A stretch of DNA of 62,961 bases. Origin: Volvariella volvacea V23 (Eukaryota; Basidiomycota; Agaricomycetes; Agaricales; Pluteaceae). Position numbers and translations under genes: made by a program. Shown piece by piece: positions 1 to 11,612 of this stretch. The stretch is taken from contig KB722743.1 of NCBI GenBank assembly GCA_000349905.1, forward strand, positions 674,489-737,449, in the 5' to 3' direction. The notes below the pieces were generated by a model. It worked only from the letters and a program-made list of their open reading frames with translations. It was not told the DNA's origin and did not search any database. Position 1 is the first letter of the stretch. Every line of letters starts with the position of its first letter.

Positions 1-778
1 TCCGGTCCATATCGATGGTCCGTCCAACAGGTTGATGCAATTTCATGATGCTATCCCTTATCATTGACCCACCCCTGAGCCAAATATCGCCACAGCAGCG
101 CGGTATACACCCCGCTTCTTTAGCATGACCACAGAAAAGGCTGTATGGGTAATGGCTAGCCTTTTGTGTCGTGATCCCCCACCAACACAGCAATTCTGCC
201 TTAAAATTATTGAACATAACCCTGAAATCATCAATCTATTGCTTCAGTGTGCAGTGGTGAAGAGAAACCTTTGGTACCCTGATGGCCAGACAGATTCTGT
301 GGCTTGCGAAGTTCTCAGCCTCTTGACCTACAGGTTATTCTATGTCATACCTGGCATTCCAGTTCCAGATGATGAGGCACTGAAAGAACAGGAAGCTAAA
401 GAGCTTTAGGCATTGATTGACATTTGGCGAATTTTTACTACAAGACCAGAGTGGAAACAAGGGATCTTGGCAATATGGAAGTATAATGACAATGAAAAAT
501 TTGATGACATCATGTTGTAAGTCAAGAGGTGACTCCACAAATGCTTTTGGTTGATCAGGAACTAGGAACTTCTCTCGTGTAGGATCCTATTATTCTGTCA
601 ATCTGCCAACAGAGTGTTGAGGAAAAGGTGAATACTCAGATTCTATTCCCAAGCAAAGAATATTAGTAAAGGTGTGGAAAGGAGAGGCTAGCTTGTAGTT
701 GCTTACCTATTCCCAAGTGAAGAATCTTTAAAGCTGGGGAATAGGTGGCAAGAGTAGTATGGTATATATATTACTCAA

Positions 779-808
779 AGATAAATAAAGATAAATAAAG
801 ATAAATAA
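779..808. repeat. Three tandem copies of a 10-bp AT-rich unit
   Basis: The unit AGATAAATAA is repeated three times without change inside the CpG-free block. Confidence 0.9.
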
Positions 809-1257
809 AAAGATATAATCTTTTGGGTGAAAAGAAGTGGGGGGGTAAGAATGAAAGTAACAAAGTGGGAGTCCTGAGTGAAGAGTGTAGCACACAGACC
901 AGGGGACATGTAAGCTGGGTCAGCATGTACACATAAGCCTGTGTCATGCACAGTTGATGTGGGAAAAGGGCAGAGTCATATGAGATCATAACTGATCTTC
1001 TGACTTAACACATGTTCATCTAGAACAAGGTCAAGTCATCAGATGCAATAAAGAACAAAGGGTATACCATATGTGGGGGGAACAGAGTTGGATAGAGTGG
1101 GAATGGGTATCATAGATAAGGGTGTAGGGTACAGGTGAGCAGATGTGTGTAGGTAATGGTGGTGTGTAAGGAGGATGAGGTAATATGTATTATGTATTGA
1201 AGATATAGTAAAGAGGGTGTAATGGAAAATGAGAAGAAAAGAGAAATGAAACAATGA

Positions 1258-1345
1258 AGATGCTTGATGGGCATCTGGATGTGGGTGTAGATGCTTGGTT
1301 GGTGTCTATTGGTGGTGTGTAGATGCTTGGTGGGCATCTGAATGT
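1258..1345. repeat. Imperfect minisatellite with AGATGCTTG core
   Basis: The core AGATGCTTG recurs at 1258, 1289 and 1321. The first and third copies also share a following TGGGCATCTG stretch. The repeat lies at the 3' side of the CpG-free block. Confidence 0.75.
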
Positions 1346-2450
1346 TGGGTGTTTATGTCAGGGGCTCTTATGAGCCCAGACACAGAGGATACATCTAGGA
1401 TGGTCTTCCAGTATCGCGGTAAGCTTGGTGAGATGAAAGCTACCTTTGACTCAACTACACAACATTTAGCAACTTCATGAATCTGCATTCTTAGGCTTAT
1501 CTGCGATATGGCCTATTGCGCACGTTACAATGACGACATAAGCACATCCGACTTACTCTCGTTTCTGAAACTCGCATATACTGCGTCTTTGCCTTTCAAA
1601 CACGCTGGGGACTCACTAGTTGACGACTACCGAATGGTTGAATACACCTACTCAATTTCTCGCACTCCAATGGTGACTACTTTTTTTGAGGTGGATAGTG
1701 ATCCTCCTTGTAAACTTGAAGACCAAGGTATCCTAGGCCCTCAAGCACTACTCCACATTCTTGTCACTCTAGCGAAGCGTGGATTACTGTCTGGTCCTGA
1801 CAACACTCACACAATAGCAAAATGGGATGTACTGCCGGAAGGAACGATCGACATTGCCTTGAATCAAGTCAAACAGATCACCAGCCCAGCCGTGGTAACC
1901 AAGATACTTTCGCGCACCTTTAAGAAACTCCTTCCTCAGCGCGAACGTGGACATCAAGCGCTCAAGCGTCACGCATTGAGGGGTGTTTCAAATGATCTCC
2001 TAGATTATATGGCTGGTGCAGAAATGGCGATGTCTATTATCGATCTTACTACAATCTTGAAGGAAGGAGGTCAGCCTGAGTTTGCATCTGTGGTGAAAGG
2101 TGTTCGGAAGGAGTTGGTCTTGTTCTTAGGAAACGCATCAGAGATGGCCTTGAGGGGTAATTGGTTGTATCGAGCGCTCATGTATGCCATGAGTGCTGTT
2201 GAGTGGTCTCGGGATATGCCAAGTGATGATTGCGTGGATAACAACAATATAGAGAAGAATAGGAGAAGGGTTGAGAGGGCTAGGAATGGCGATGCTTGAT
2301 CTGATATGTATTAATATACCAGCTTCACCACTTCATGCATTACCTGTTTCTCCCGGTTAATTATTGCATCACAGAAAAGGACGAGTCATGGCGCACCAAT
2401 AAAGGCTTATACTCGTGGGAACACGTTCGCCTTCTCCCTTTGTGATTGCC

Positions 2451-4755
2451 ATGATTCCGAAGCTTTCGCCTCACAATGTCGACTGGGTTTTTGACGCGGA
2501 CGTGTCCAAGTTGCCATCGCTACTCCCTCACGTATTCGAGCAATTTCTTAGCCCGACAATAGACCCAGAAACCCTGTTTTCTTATTGTATATGCCCAAAT
2601 ACCAAACCGCAAAAACCTGATCTCACTCCTGAGCCACTGACAGAAAGCATTTGCGCAGAAATTCATGCACGAGGCTATGATGCGTATGGCTAGCGAGTTT
2701 GGAATGGATGCTTTTGAACGAGCTGCCCTTTCATCTGGATTTATACCCACCATGCTTGGCATTGCCAACAACACGCGTCCGGAGCCACAGTGTGGGTTGG
2801 CTTCGTATTTCGCCATCGAAGCTCTGCCGCGATTGATGACTCCGGGGAATAAGCAAGAGCTCCAGATGATACTTAACAAGTTGTTGGAGCATGACATCAT
2901 AAATGTCATGCTAAATGTATGTTCGCCTACACAAAAGTGTTGTTTGATGCAACTGATGCAACTGTTAATGTCAAGTTCGCTTCTAATAATCGATATGTTA
3001 TTGGCCGCCACGGTGCAGTCGAAGCATTGCGGCTCATGTCCTCCGAAAACTTTTTGGGATCGCGTCTTTCACCAGGACAAACATGCGATATTATTATTGC
3101 GATATGTCGTTTCGTACTTAACGGACGCCAGCCATTCATAGATCATTGCGATATGTCGTTTCGTACTTAACGGACGCCAGCCATTCATAGATCAGATGTC
3201 AGATCCTTCTCTTGTCTGGCAAAATACGGTGTGCGTACCTGGACCAGACTCGGTGAGCAGCCCTCGATTATTGTTACACTCGCGACTGACTGGTTAACGA
3301 GACGACGGTCGAAGTAGCGTCGCGGTATGCACCCCGCCTTTTCGACATGACTACAGAAAAGGCACTGTGGGCAGTGCACGGTCTCCTGTGTCGCGACCCT
3401 CCGCCCACTCAGCAATTTTGTCTCAAGGTTGTCGAGCATAACCGGGAAATAATCGACCTGCTTCTGCAGTGTGATGCGATAGAAAGAACCCTTGGTATCC
3501 GGATTGTCAAACAGACTCAGTCGCTTGAGAAGCCCTTGCTCTTTTGATCCGTGGTTCATTTTATTCCATCTCTGGTGTCCCAGTACCAGCCGATGAAGAA
3601 CTTCAAGCGCAAGAAGCTAAAGAGCAACAGGCATTGTTGGATACTTGGAAGATCGTTTTCACAAGGCCAAATTGGAAAGACAAAATATTGGCTATTTGGA
3701 AGCACGTCGAGGAAGAAGACTGGGAAGTTGTTCAAGCGTGAGCTGCTGTATAACGCGACTTGACATCAACTAACAGGGCACTAGTAAGGTCATTCTTTCG
3801 GCATCTTATCATCCCGTTAACCCACCCACTGGAAAAACATGCACAACCATACTGGAGTACCACGGTGCGTTACCGGAATAGCCCTTATCCACCGGGAGCA
3901 CCAACCATGAACCACTGGATACATTGATAGGAACTTCACGGACAAGCGTCCTCAAACTTATCAGCCTCTTAGCTAACTGTGCGCTCGACAGTGAGGATAT
4001 AAGTACATCGGACCTACTCTCATTCCTCAAATTGGCATACACGGCATCCTTACCTCTCAAAAACCATGGTGGGGACATAACTAAAGACTATCGGCACATA
4101 GAACGTCACTATGGGATCTCACGCTTCCCACTATACACTCACTTCCTCGGTCAAGACGGCACTGATCCGCCCATTAAGGTTCTGGATGAAGTTGTTGCAG
4201 GCTTTCTAGCGCTCTTGCATATTCTCATTGTACTGGCAAGGCGTGGACTAATATCGACCTCAACCCAGTCATCAATCGTTAACGATATCCAGCCGATAGC
4301 ACAATGGCATACGCTTCCGGAAGGAACGATAGACATCGCTCTAAACCAACTCAAACAAATCACTAGCCCAGCAGTGGTCACTAAAATTCTCTCACACGCT
4401 TCAAAGCAACCTCCGAAACGGCGTGAGTATGGTAATAAAGCCCTGTCAAAGAAACAGGGCATTACCAATGCTCTCGGAGAATACATGGCAGGCGCGGCAC
4501 TAGCGAAGGCGATCATTGATTTCACTGCTGAGGTCAAGCACAACCCTAATCAAGATTACGGCACTGTGGTAAAAGGCGTGCGAAAAGAGTTGGTGCTGTG
4601 CTTAGGCAATGCCTCCGAGATGGCCTTGAGGGGTAATTGGTTGTATCGGGCGCTCATGTACGGGATGAGCGCTGTTTGAGTGGTCTCGGGATATGCCAAG
4701 CGATGATTGTGTGGACAGCGATAATATGGCAAAGAATACGAGACGGGTTGAGTGA
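2451..4755 (+). pseudogene. Copy 2 of the tandemly duplicated unknown gene, broken
   Basis: This is the more complete copy of the pair. The start MIPKLSPHNVDWV is followed by helical segments in several frames (to 3195), a block matching copy 1 (3347-3741), and a long 3' frame (3924-4679). At least four lesions separate it from an intact gene. A 49-bp tandem duplication (3096-3193) is not a multiple of three. One base is missing near 3490 relative to copy 1. A TGA at about 3527 replaces the TGC codon of copy 1. An extra T near 4676 truncates the last 40 or so residues present in copy 1. Some other frame changes, such as at 3739-3778, fit ordinary introns. The family is unknown to me, and a functional paralogue elsewhere is possible. 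Confidence 0.6.
3096..3193 (+). repeat. Perfect 49-bp tandem duplication
   Basis: Positions 3096-3144 and 3145-3193 are identical 49-bp units lying directly in coding sequence of the second gene copy. Because 49 is not a multiple of three, the duplication shifts the reading frame. Perfect identity suggests a recent event or an assembly artefact. Confidence 0.9.
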
Positions 4756-5097
4756 GCCAGGAATGGATAATTAAGACAGCTGTGGGACCTACGTATACTC
4801 AATACCCTCTGATACTTGATTTACTGCAATGTACATTTCTCGCGACCATTCACCATTGTGACGGGAAACCAAGAATGGGATACAGGGGCATACCCTCCCA
4901 CAAATCATTAACAATGTTTTATTACCCAAAGTCGAACGTGGCGTGATTTGGCGCGGCAAAATTGGCATTAAAGCTGGTAGTTTGGAATTTTCCCATCATT
5001 GACGTTTCACCATTTGCACTTGATATTTCCCTCGGTCTTGAGTCCAGCACTCGCCTGTACGTTCACGATCAAGACAATCTGAAAAGTACGAGGTCCA
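4756..5097. other. Intergenic, nothing recognised
   Basis: No coding frame with a recognisable product is seen. The stretch holds the 3' side of the broken duplicate and presumably the promoter of the dehydrogenase gene that follows. Confidence 0.6.
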
Positions 5098-6724
5098 ATG
5101 GGCGTCTCATGGCTCGCTCTGGCCCTAACTCTGGGGCCCTTAGTCCTCCTTCCTGCTTTGTATATCACCATAAACGATAGGAAATTAAAAGCCATCCCAC
5201 CCCGTGTAGAAGCTCTTTCGCCACAGAGATGGACGGCCGAGTATGTGAAGAAGGAGGCCGCAAAGTTCGCGGAGGGAAAACGGAATATAAAGTACGAATT
5301 GCCACCGAAAACGGGGAGGAGGTATATCGTGGTTGGAGGTGTAAGTGTCTCTGCTTTGCATCCGTGGCTGGTTTCGCTCACTTATAACAATTTAGGCTGG
5401 CTTCTTGGGAGGTTGGATCGTCAATCAACTTCTTGAGCGAGGCGAAGACCCCCATCGTATTCGACTCGTCGACCTTCGTCAACCCGCACGCCCTGACATG
5501 ATCGAAGCCATTTCAAAAGGCGTTCAATTCATTAAAACCGATGTATCTGATGCAGCCTCTGTCGATGCAGCCTTCACCGCTCCCTGGCCGAAGTCTGCAT
5601 CAGACGTACAACCGCCAGAAGGAATGGAACTGACAGTCTTCCATACAGCAGCAAACATACGATTTTTCGAGCGCACGAAGGCGTTGCTATACAGGTCAAG
5701 TAGTATTAACCTGGTTGGGACACAGAATGTGGTTAGCGCAGCAAAGAAAGCAGGTGCAACAGTCTTGGTATATACCTCATCTGCCTCCATCGGGATTCGG
5801 AGGTCATTCTTCTTCTTGTGGCCTTGGCAGGAAGAACCAGAGAACTTCGTACAAGTCATTAATGATGATGAAAGTAGTCCTCTGTTGCCCAAGGACCATG
5901 ATGAGTTCTTTTCCAACTATGCCGTTAGCAAGGGTCAAGCTGAACAGGTGGTGAGAGGTGCCGATAAATCTCAATACACCTATAAGGGAAAGACAAAAGT
6001 ATTGAGAACGGGCGCTCTACGCCCTGGAAATGGTGTCTTTGGGCCTAGAGGCGACATGCTTCTCGGAGCGTACATGATAAGGGAGACAAATCCATCTTGG
6101 ATCCATAACGTAGTGCAATCATTCACTTACGTCGAAAACTGCGCTCTCGCCCATCTCCTCTACGAGCGCCAACTCATTCGCATTTACGAACAATCTTCAG
6201 ATTCTCGTTCCCCGGCTTCACCGAGATACCCAGACATCGGAGGACAAGCATTCCTTATTGCCGACCCTGCTCCAGGCCTCGCATACGGTGACGTCTATAC
6301 CGCACTATCAACCCTCACATTTGGTAAAACCACCTTCCCTCCAATTTCGAGAACGGGTCTTTTGGCATTGGCCTATGTCATGGAATGCTATTATACCACC
6401 AGAGAATACCTACTTACCCTTTGGCCTAATCTTTTCAAAGACACGCCAATCTTTGGGGCATTATTACCGGCACTAGGATCGGACTTGATCAATTTGCAAC
6501 CTTCGTTGTGGGCCCTGACCTCGGTCCATGTGATCTTTGACGACTCGAGGGCGAGATTGAGTCCAGAGAAGGGCGGATTAGGATATACCGGGCTTTATAC
6601 CACTATGGAGGGTGTTTGTAGGACGGTGGAAGAACACCTGAGCGGCGTTGGAATCGCCGGAGCGAGGTCTGCTGATGCTGGCGTCGGATTCGGGTTTAAG
6701 AGGCGCCACGCCAATGGACAATGA
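5098..6724 (+). CDS. 3-beta-hydroxysteroid dehydrogenase/isomerase family protein
   Basis: There are two exons, 5098-5340 and 5396-6724, joined by a GTAAGT..TTTAG intron, giving 523 residues. The N-terminus has a hydrophobic anchor (about residues 4-22). The NAD-binding glycine motif GGAGFLGG is split by the intron at about residue 80, followed by an acidic LVDLRQP strand end. The catalytic YAVSK motif (Y-x3-K) sits near residue 255. This is the extended SDR fold of 3-beta-HSD and sterol-4-alpha-carboxylate 3-dehydrogenase (ERG26-like), which oxidises the 3-hydroxyl of sterol intermediates at the ER. The protein is longer than typical ERG26 (about 350 residues), so it may be a paralogue with another steroid-like substrate. 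The start is supported by the anchor; no in-frame ATG precedes it nearby. Confidence 0.85.
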
Positions 6725-7274
6725 GTAGCCAGGCTAGGAACTTAGTCTGTCTTCCCATAATCATATTTTTGAGCTTTCCGGTCAGTTGAGTTACCATTCG
6801 CTCCAGCAGATCCATTGAGATGGAAGATTTACGCCGTGCCAGACCCCATTGGTCTTGGTTGTATTACCTCGCTCTGCGCTAAGAACCGTTCCCTAATCTC
6901 AACCGTCTCATTACCCCCGAGAGGACGCGGCATAGAATCTCCGGGATGCTGCTTTCTGGGAACATGCGGACGGAAATGATGTACACGAGGACTTAGTTTA
7001 GATGCTCCGTGCATCATCCTGAGGGGAAGTGTTCCCGCACTACGCATGGTTATACCGAATTCGAGTCACAAGTCAAGGATTTGGAACAAGACAAACTAAA
7101 TTAGTATTCAAGAATAATGAAACTGTTCAAATGTCCAAGCTATGTAGAGTTTTCTATGAAATCAAGGTAAAGACAGGAGATAGCAACGATTGGAAGAAGA
7201 TACAGAAATGTCCGGAGTAGTCCACTACTGCAACTACAACGGCTACTTCACTTATTTGATGTCCTGGATCCTAT
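6725..7274. other. Intergenic, nothing recognised
   Basis: This stretch lies between two converging genes. The short frames seen show no family resemblance and no clear splice structure. Confidence 0.6.
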
Positions 7275-8157
7275 TTAGGCGGCGGTAGGAAGAGGGGTGG
7301 GGATTGGTTCGAGTTGATAAGTGACCCATTGGTCCCCGAACTTGAGAGCAATTTTAGCCGGGTTGGGATTAGCGGGGGTTGGGACGACGGGGGTAGCTAC
7401 GACAGAGGAAGGAAAGGATGGGACGTGGGTTCCTCCAGGAGCAGTAACAGTTATGATTTGACCGAGTGAGGAGGTAGGATAAACCGTAACCGGATTGCCA
7501 AGCGAGGATGAGATCGGGTGCGGGAAGTATACAGTAGTGGGCTGAACGAAGGAAGAGATAATGACCCCAGTGGGCGTTCCACCTGGGATGTAGGTGGTGA
7601 ACGAGACAGTGGCAGTTCCATTGATAGGGTGTGTTGGATATGCAGTCCCATTGACGGGGTGTGTTGGATATGCAGTCCCATTGATGGGGTGTGTTGGGTA
7701 TGCAGTTCCATTGATGGGGTGCGTTGGGTATGCAGTTCCGTTGATGGAGAGCGTCGGGTATGTAGTTCCATTGGTGATATGGCTCGAGGGGTATGCAGTT
7801 CCAACTGGTACAGTGGGAGCGATGGTAGAGGAAATAGGGCCACTGGTTCCATTTACTGAAACGGTCGGGATGGGTCCACTAGTTCCACCTGGGACAGTTG
7901 GGACAACAATAGTGGTGGCTCCATCAGTTCCTCCTGGATGTCCAATGACACTAGAAACTGGTACATCAGTGCCAATGGGAACGAAAGAGCTCTCGATCGC
8001 TGTAGCATGTACTGGTTCCACAGTCGACGCTAGAAGGAGACAGAGTTAATGGATGTCATAGTCGTCCGCCTACCGAAAAATACCTACAAATGACAACCGC
8101 GGAAATTGCAGGAATAATCGCGAGAAGGGAGAGAACGGACGTGAGACCGCCTTGCAT
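7275..8157 (-). CDS. Secreted Ser/Thr/Pro-rich repeat protein
   Basis: Exon 1 (8157-8088) encodes a signal peptide starting MQGGLTSVLSLLAIIPAISA. It is joined by GTAGGT..CTTCTAG to exon 2 (8029-7275), giving 274 residues; the joined length is a multiple of three. The mature part is rich in Thr, Ser, Pro, Gly and Val. It contains tandem decapeptides of the type NGTAYPTHPI, each with an NGT glycosylation sequon. No catalytic domain and no GPI tail are visible; the C-terminus is polar and ends in PTAA. It is probably a glycosylated, secreted or wall-associated structural protein. The function is unknown, and the family is likely lineage-specific. Confidence 0.75.
7621..7770 (-). repeat. Five 30-bp coding repeats (NGTAYPTHPI type)
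   Basis: Five 30-bp units follow each other, each encoding one decapeptide. The two lowest-coordinate units are nearly identical and divergence increases toward the 5' end of the gene; a partial, longer unit follows at 7771. The length keeps the frame, so copy number can change without breaking the protein. Confidence 0.85.
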
Positions 8158-10313
8158 GTTGGGGTTGACTTAAACTCGAGGAGTGAGAAGTGGGGGGCGA
8201 AGAATGAGGAATGAGGAATGAGGATGATAGATATGGAACACCTTTACCTCGCCTTTTATACGATCTTGCTGCTCAGAATGTCCTTGAAACCCTTGAAACA
8301 CCCCTTCGAAAAACGGCAGAGGACGACCGTGATTTACGACACAAAATAGGGATAAAGGATGGAGTAACCTAAACAGAACTGCGCAGCACCTCGCCAACAT
8401 GCTCAAGAGATTAGCGGCAACTCGGATAGGCTTACTTGCAACCTTCCAAGCGGGTCTAACAATACGTTTGACGTCCATGATAAGTCCCGTTTAAGTCACC
8501 CCGCGTAACCTCTGCAAAAAAAAGAGCCAGAAAGTTCTCTCAACTGTTAGACTTGGTACGGTGAAAACTTACCATACTGCCCTTCTCGTACTGGTGATGA
8601 CATCTGGCATACATCATTCCGCAGCTGTACCCTATAGTTTTGGTCGCGATCCTGCATGGTAATCTAGCAACGAACTAGCTTCCTTATGCGCATTGTCCTT
8701 CTCGAAGCCTCAAATTCGACACCGTGTAGCCTCGACCGATCGGGTGCTTGGTGTAGGTGTGAATTGCAATGCAGGTAAAGGATCCTTCGTCATTCAGGTT
8801 CAAAGATTCAAGGTTCGGCTTCTTCCGGGGTGGAATTAGTAAGTAGGTTCGTTGACAAGTAATTGGCTATTCTAACACTTTACTTGCCAACGGAGCCTTC
8901 AACGTTTGAACGCTCGATCTATACTCTGATTGCTACAATTATAGAATATAGCACCCTCGGAGCAAGGTTGTCCCAAGGCACGGTATATGTCACTTTAGAC
9001 CCATAAACTACTGGCCCACATCATCCTGAATCGTAAGGGAATGACGCAACTCTGATCCCCCCTTACCAATGCAAACATATGTGGAGAAATTATTCTAACT
9101 CCGGGAACCATCACTCCTTAAGCGGAAAGCCCAAAGGGAAAGCAATGCATATATCGTTCAATTGGTGGTCTTCAGATGTATCACCGCATCATAACTTCAA
9201 GCCAACCATTCTCCATTTAATAAGAGACCTGGCCCTACAAGCCCGCTTTCGACAGAGCAAAACAATGCTTGTGTGAAAAAATTGCACCGAATGGTGATAC
9301 AGCTAGCGGGTACTTTCTGGGGAGTTGGCGACCGTTGACAGCCTTTGGTCAAGTAAATGTTGATCCAATTGGTAGTAAGGCCTTGCCCGAAGCGCAACGT
9401 AGTAAAAAAAAATAAGGCCAAGACATCTCCACCGTACGCTAGGAAGCGATGAGTGTCAATGCCATTGACCCCAAGATTTCTGATTGTACCTCAACACGGA
9501 AGATTTTGGAAACGTGCGTGAGCTCACAGGAAAGCGAACTTTCAGGACATAAAACCAGTCGGACAAAAAAAAAAAGAAAAGGGAAGAAAAGGGATAGGAG
9601 AGAACAAGAAAACAAGACAAAACAAGACAAGGGTGGCTCATGGGAAGGCAACCCTCAGTCTCCCGGCTAGTGCATCTCCTTCGTTCATCTAAAGGTTTGT
9701 GGGCGTTTTGCTAATACCCTCAGCGGCCAACACAAAGTATCAGCGCCTTTATCTAGGTCTGTATAACCATCAACCACGGCGCTGGCAGCACAACAAGAAG
9801 TATATTGTTGAAGGGGGTTAAAGAAGGCAACAAGGATCGTCCTCGTCTGCTAGCTCAGGCTTGGCTGTCCCTGCTAGCGAGAACCGCAGCACATTGATTG
9901 AAGCTTTAATTGTCGAGGAAATCTGCCATTCTGTTTCAGAGACACACGGTCCTATCGCATCTACGCCTGAAAGCACAAAGACCCAGCACCTCAAGTAAGC
10001 TTTGAGTAGCATGAGGGAATAGTGCTCCAATTGTTCATGCCAGGCGTACTGGACTACAAGCGGAGATGGAATTAACCTATCGATTCTAGAAGCCGACAAC
10101 GATAATAGCAAGTCATCTCCAGCTTAATTCTACTAATGGAAAAGACGCTAATACAATTATTGCGTGAAATAAGCCTCAGAAATTAAGGCAACCGTAGCAG
10201 CGTGTTCACGCCAGGTAACATGTAGAAATTATTGGTGACACATATGACTAGCAAGAAAGTGGTATATGTATACAGTATCAACAGAGCAACAAACGGAGGC
10301 CGTAGGACACTTA
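8158..10313. other. Long intergenic region, no gene supported
   Basis: About 2.1 kb without a frame I can support. It contains a (GAATGAG)n-like microsatellite near 8203-8226 and a purine-only tract with A-runs near 9566-9632. Short frames on both strands lack splice signals that would join them and resemble no family. The 8.2-8.6 kb part probably holds the promoter of the secreted protein gene. Confidence 0.55.
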
Positions 10314-11612
10314 TCAGAACGGCACGACGACAAGTCTGTAGCCTCTGGTCGAGCATTCACCCTGCTTGCACTTCCCCTTTAGTTCCCTCCTCTCTTCTCG
10401 CCTTTCCTCTCTCCTCTCACGACGCTCTTCCCTTTTGGCTTTTCTCATTTCTCTGCGTTGCTTCCGTCTCTCCGTGCGTATTGCTCTCTTCTCTTCACGA
10501 TATTGCTTCCTCAGGGCCTTTTGTTTCGCCTTCAGCTCGCTCGCTTCAGCGCGATATGATGCCCTACCCATAGGCGTCCTATATACGTCAGTAACTAGAG
10601 TATCTGATCCCGATCCTTGAGGACTGGAAGAAGGTTGTTGGTTCAACGCTGGACGCGGTTTGCGGGAGATATTGTGGTCTGATGACGACTCCGAGGAGAC
10701 GGAGGAAATAGAGGATGATGACGATGAACTCGCGCTCGTGATTCGACTGTCGGATCGTCCCAAGGGAGCGGAATTTACGTTCACAGAGGGCTGGCCGTTC
10801 AACCTCCGAGTGCCTTTCATGAGGATAACCTCCATCCTCCGACGGTGGAAGAAGTGCTGCGGAAAGGGTCAACAAATGTGCCTATGGGAATATATTGAAT
10901 ACGTACCTCGTTCCATTGGTCAATCAGATAACCAGCTTGCACCAATTTTTGTTTTCTGACATTCCTCTTGGCATGGAGGTGCACTATAAATCCTGGCAAT
11001 CCCAAAGCAATGACAAGGGGAATGGGAAGACCGGCTCTCTTCTCCTCACTTGTCTTAGTAGCAACAGATCGTACATCGTGTAGGAAGCTGAAGAGGTGAG
11101 TAGTCAGCGTCTAGTCAAGTGCCAAGGACAGAGTGTACATACAGAAGCCAATCCGCTTCGGTAACATCATGATCGATAAACGGATGGGGTTGAATAGTGG
11201 ATTCGGGTGGACGTGAAGGAAAGCCATGCTCCAGTGATTTGGGGTTGTTAGGGTATAATGCCATGGGAGGGAAATCGAGTGGATAGCTCAAATGAGTTGG
11301 AGGAGTTCGTTGAAAGGAGGAAGGAGTTGGCCCGTCGGATACGGTGGGTGGAGTCGTTGAACTGCTACAACGGAGGGCGGAAAATAAACACCATGAAGGA
11401 GGAGCCTTTTCCTTCACGATCAAGGGTGCTAATCCTTGAGGAGGATAAGAGGGTAAGGTGCTCTCAGGAGAGACAGCGTAGGTAGCTGCGACTGGTGTCT
11501 GTGGAGCCTTCTCGTCTTTGTGGGATGGCGGTCGTGGAACTACGGCATCATACGAAGGGGGTTGTTCTGTTTGGGGTAATTGCTTCTCGTTGTCGAAGGT
11601 GAGTTGAATCAT
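10314..11612 (-). CDS. Conserved fungal protein with HFFH..EVILM block, copy A
   Basis: Three exons (11612-11143, 11087-10907, 10856-10314) give 397 residues, and the joined length is a multiple of three. The N-terminal half is Pro-rich and disordered. A conserved patch HPFIDHDVTEADWLLFLHDV follows, then a hydrophobic stretch (GLPIPLVIALGLPGFIVHLH), and the QWNE-HFFHRRRMEVILMKG block formed exactly across intron 2. The C-terminus is Ser-rich and then a long run of alternating Arg/Glu/Lys, likely a charged single helix. The same layout occurs in the neighbour at 12281-13819, so these are tandem paralogues. I know this block only from uncharacterised agaricomycete proteins. Membrane or nuclear location is open. 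An alternative upstream start is unlikely because no ATG is in frame. Confidence 0.75.

Larger units (their letters stand above)
578..1414. other. CpG-free low-complexity insertion
   Basis: I see no CG dinucleotide between 578 and 1414, while both flanks contain them. The block is rich in TG, CA and GTGT words, contains a short tandem repeat and a minisatellite-like stretch, and has no convincing coding frame. The homologous position in the second gene copy holds only a short intron-sized spacer. Complete CpG loss is the usual mark of methylated repeat DNA decaying by C-to-T change; I infer a silenced, degraded repeat, not an identified transposon. Confidence 0.55.
125..2299 (+). pseudogene. 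Copy 1 of a tandemly duplicated unknown gene, broken
   Basis: I do not recognise the family. The two coding blocks (125-409 and 1508-2299) match the gene at 2451-4755 in sequence and order, for example RDPPPTQQFCLK near the start and ASEMALRGNWLYRALMY near the end. The first block stops at a TAG at 407-409 where the other copy has CAG, followed by readable homologous codons to about 520. Between the blocks lies about 840 bp without a single CpG (578-1414), which the other copy lacks. The 3' block is intact and ends in a TGA. The encoded protein is soluble-looking and helical, with no signal peptide or membrane segment. It is probably a decayed duplicate, but an unusual intron instead of an insertion cannot be excluded. 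Confidence 0.6.

Noticed and set aside
7451..8049. Long open frames on both strands over the repeat region of the secreted protein
   Set aside because: They are shadows of the 30-bp repeat, which is open in several frames; only the frame with signal peptide and splice join is supported.
8170..8478. 102-residue reverse-strand frame
   Set aside because: No start context, no family; it overlaps a microsatellite and the upstream region of the secreted protein.
10366..10620. Plus-strand Ser/Leu-rich frame
   Set aside because: Antisense of the Arg/Glu/Lys-rich tail of copy A; purine-rich coding gives open antisense frames.
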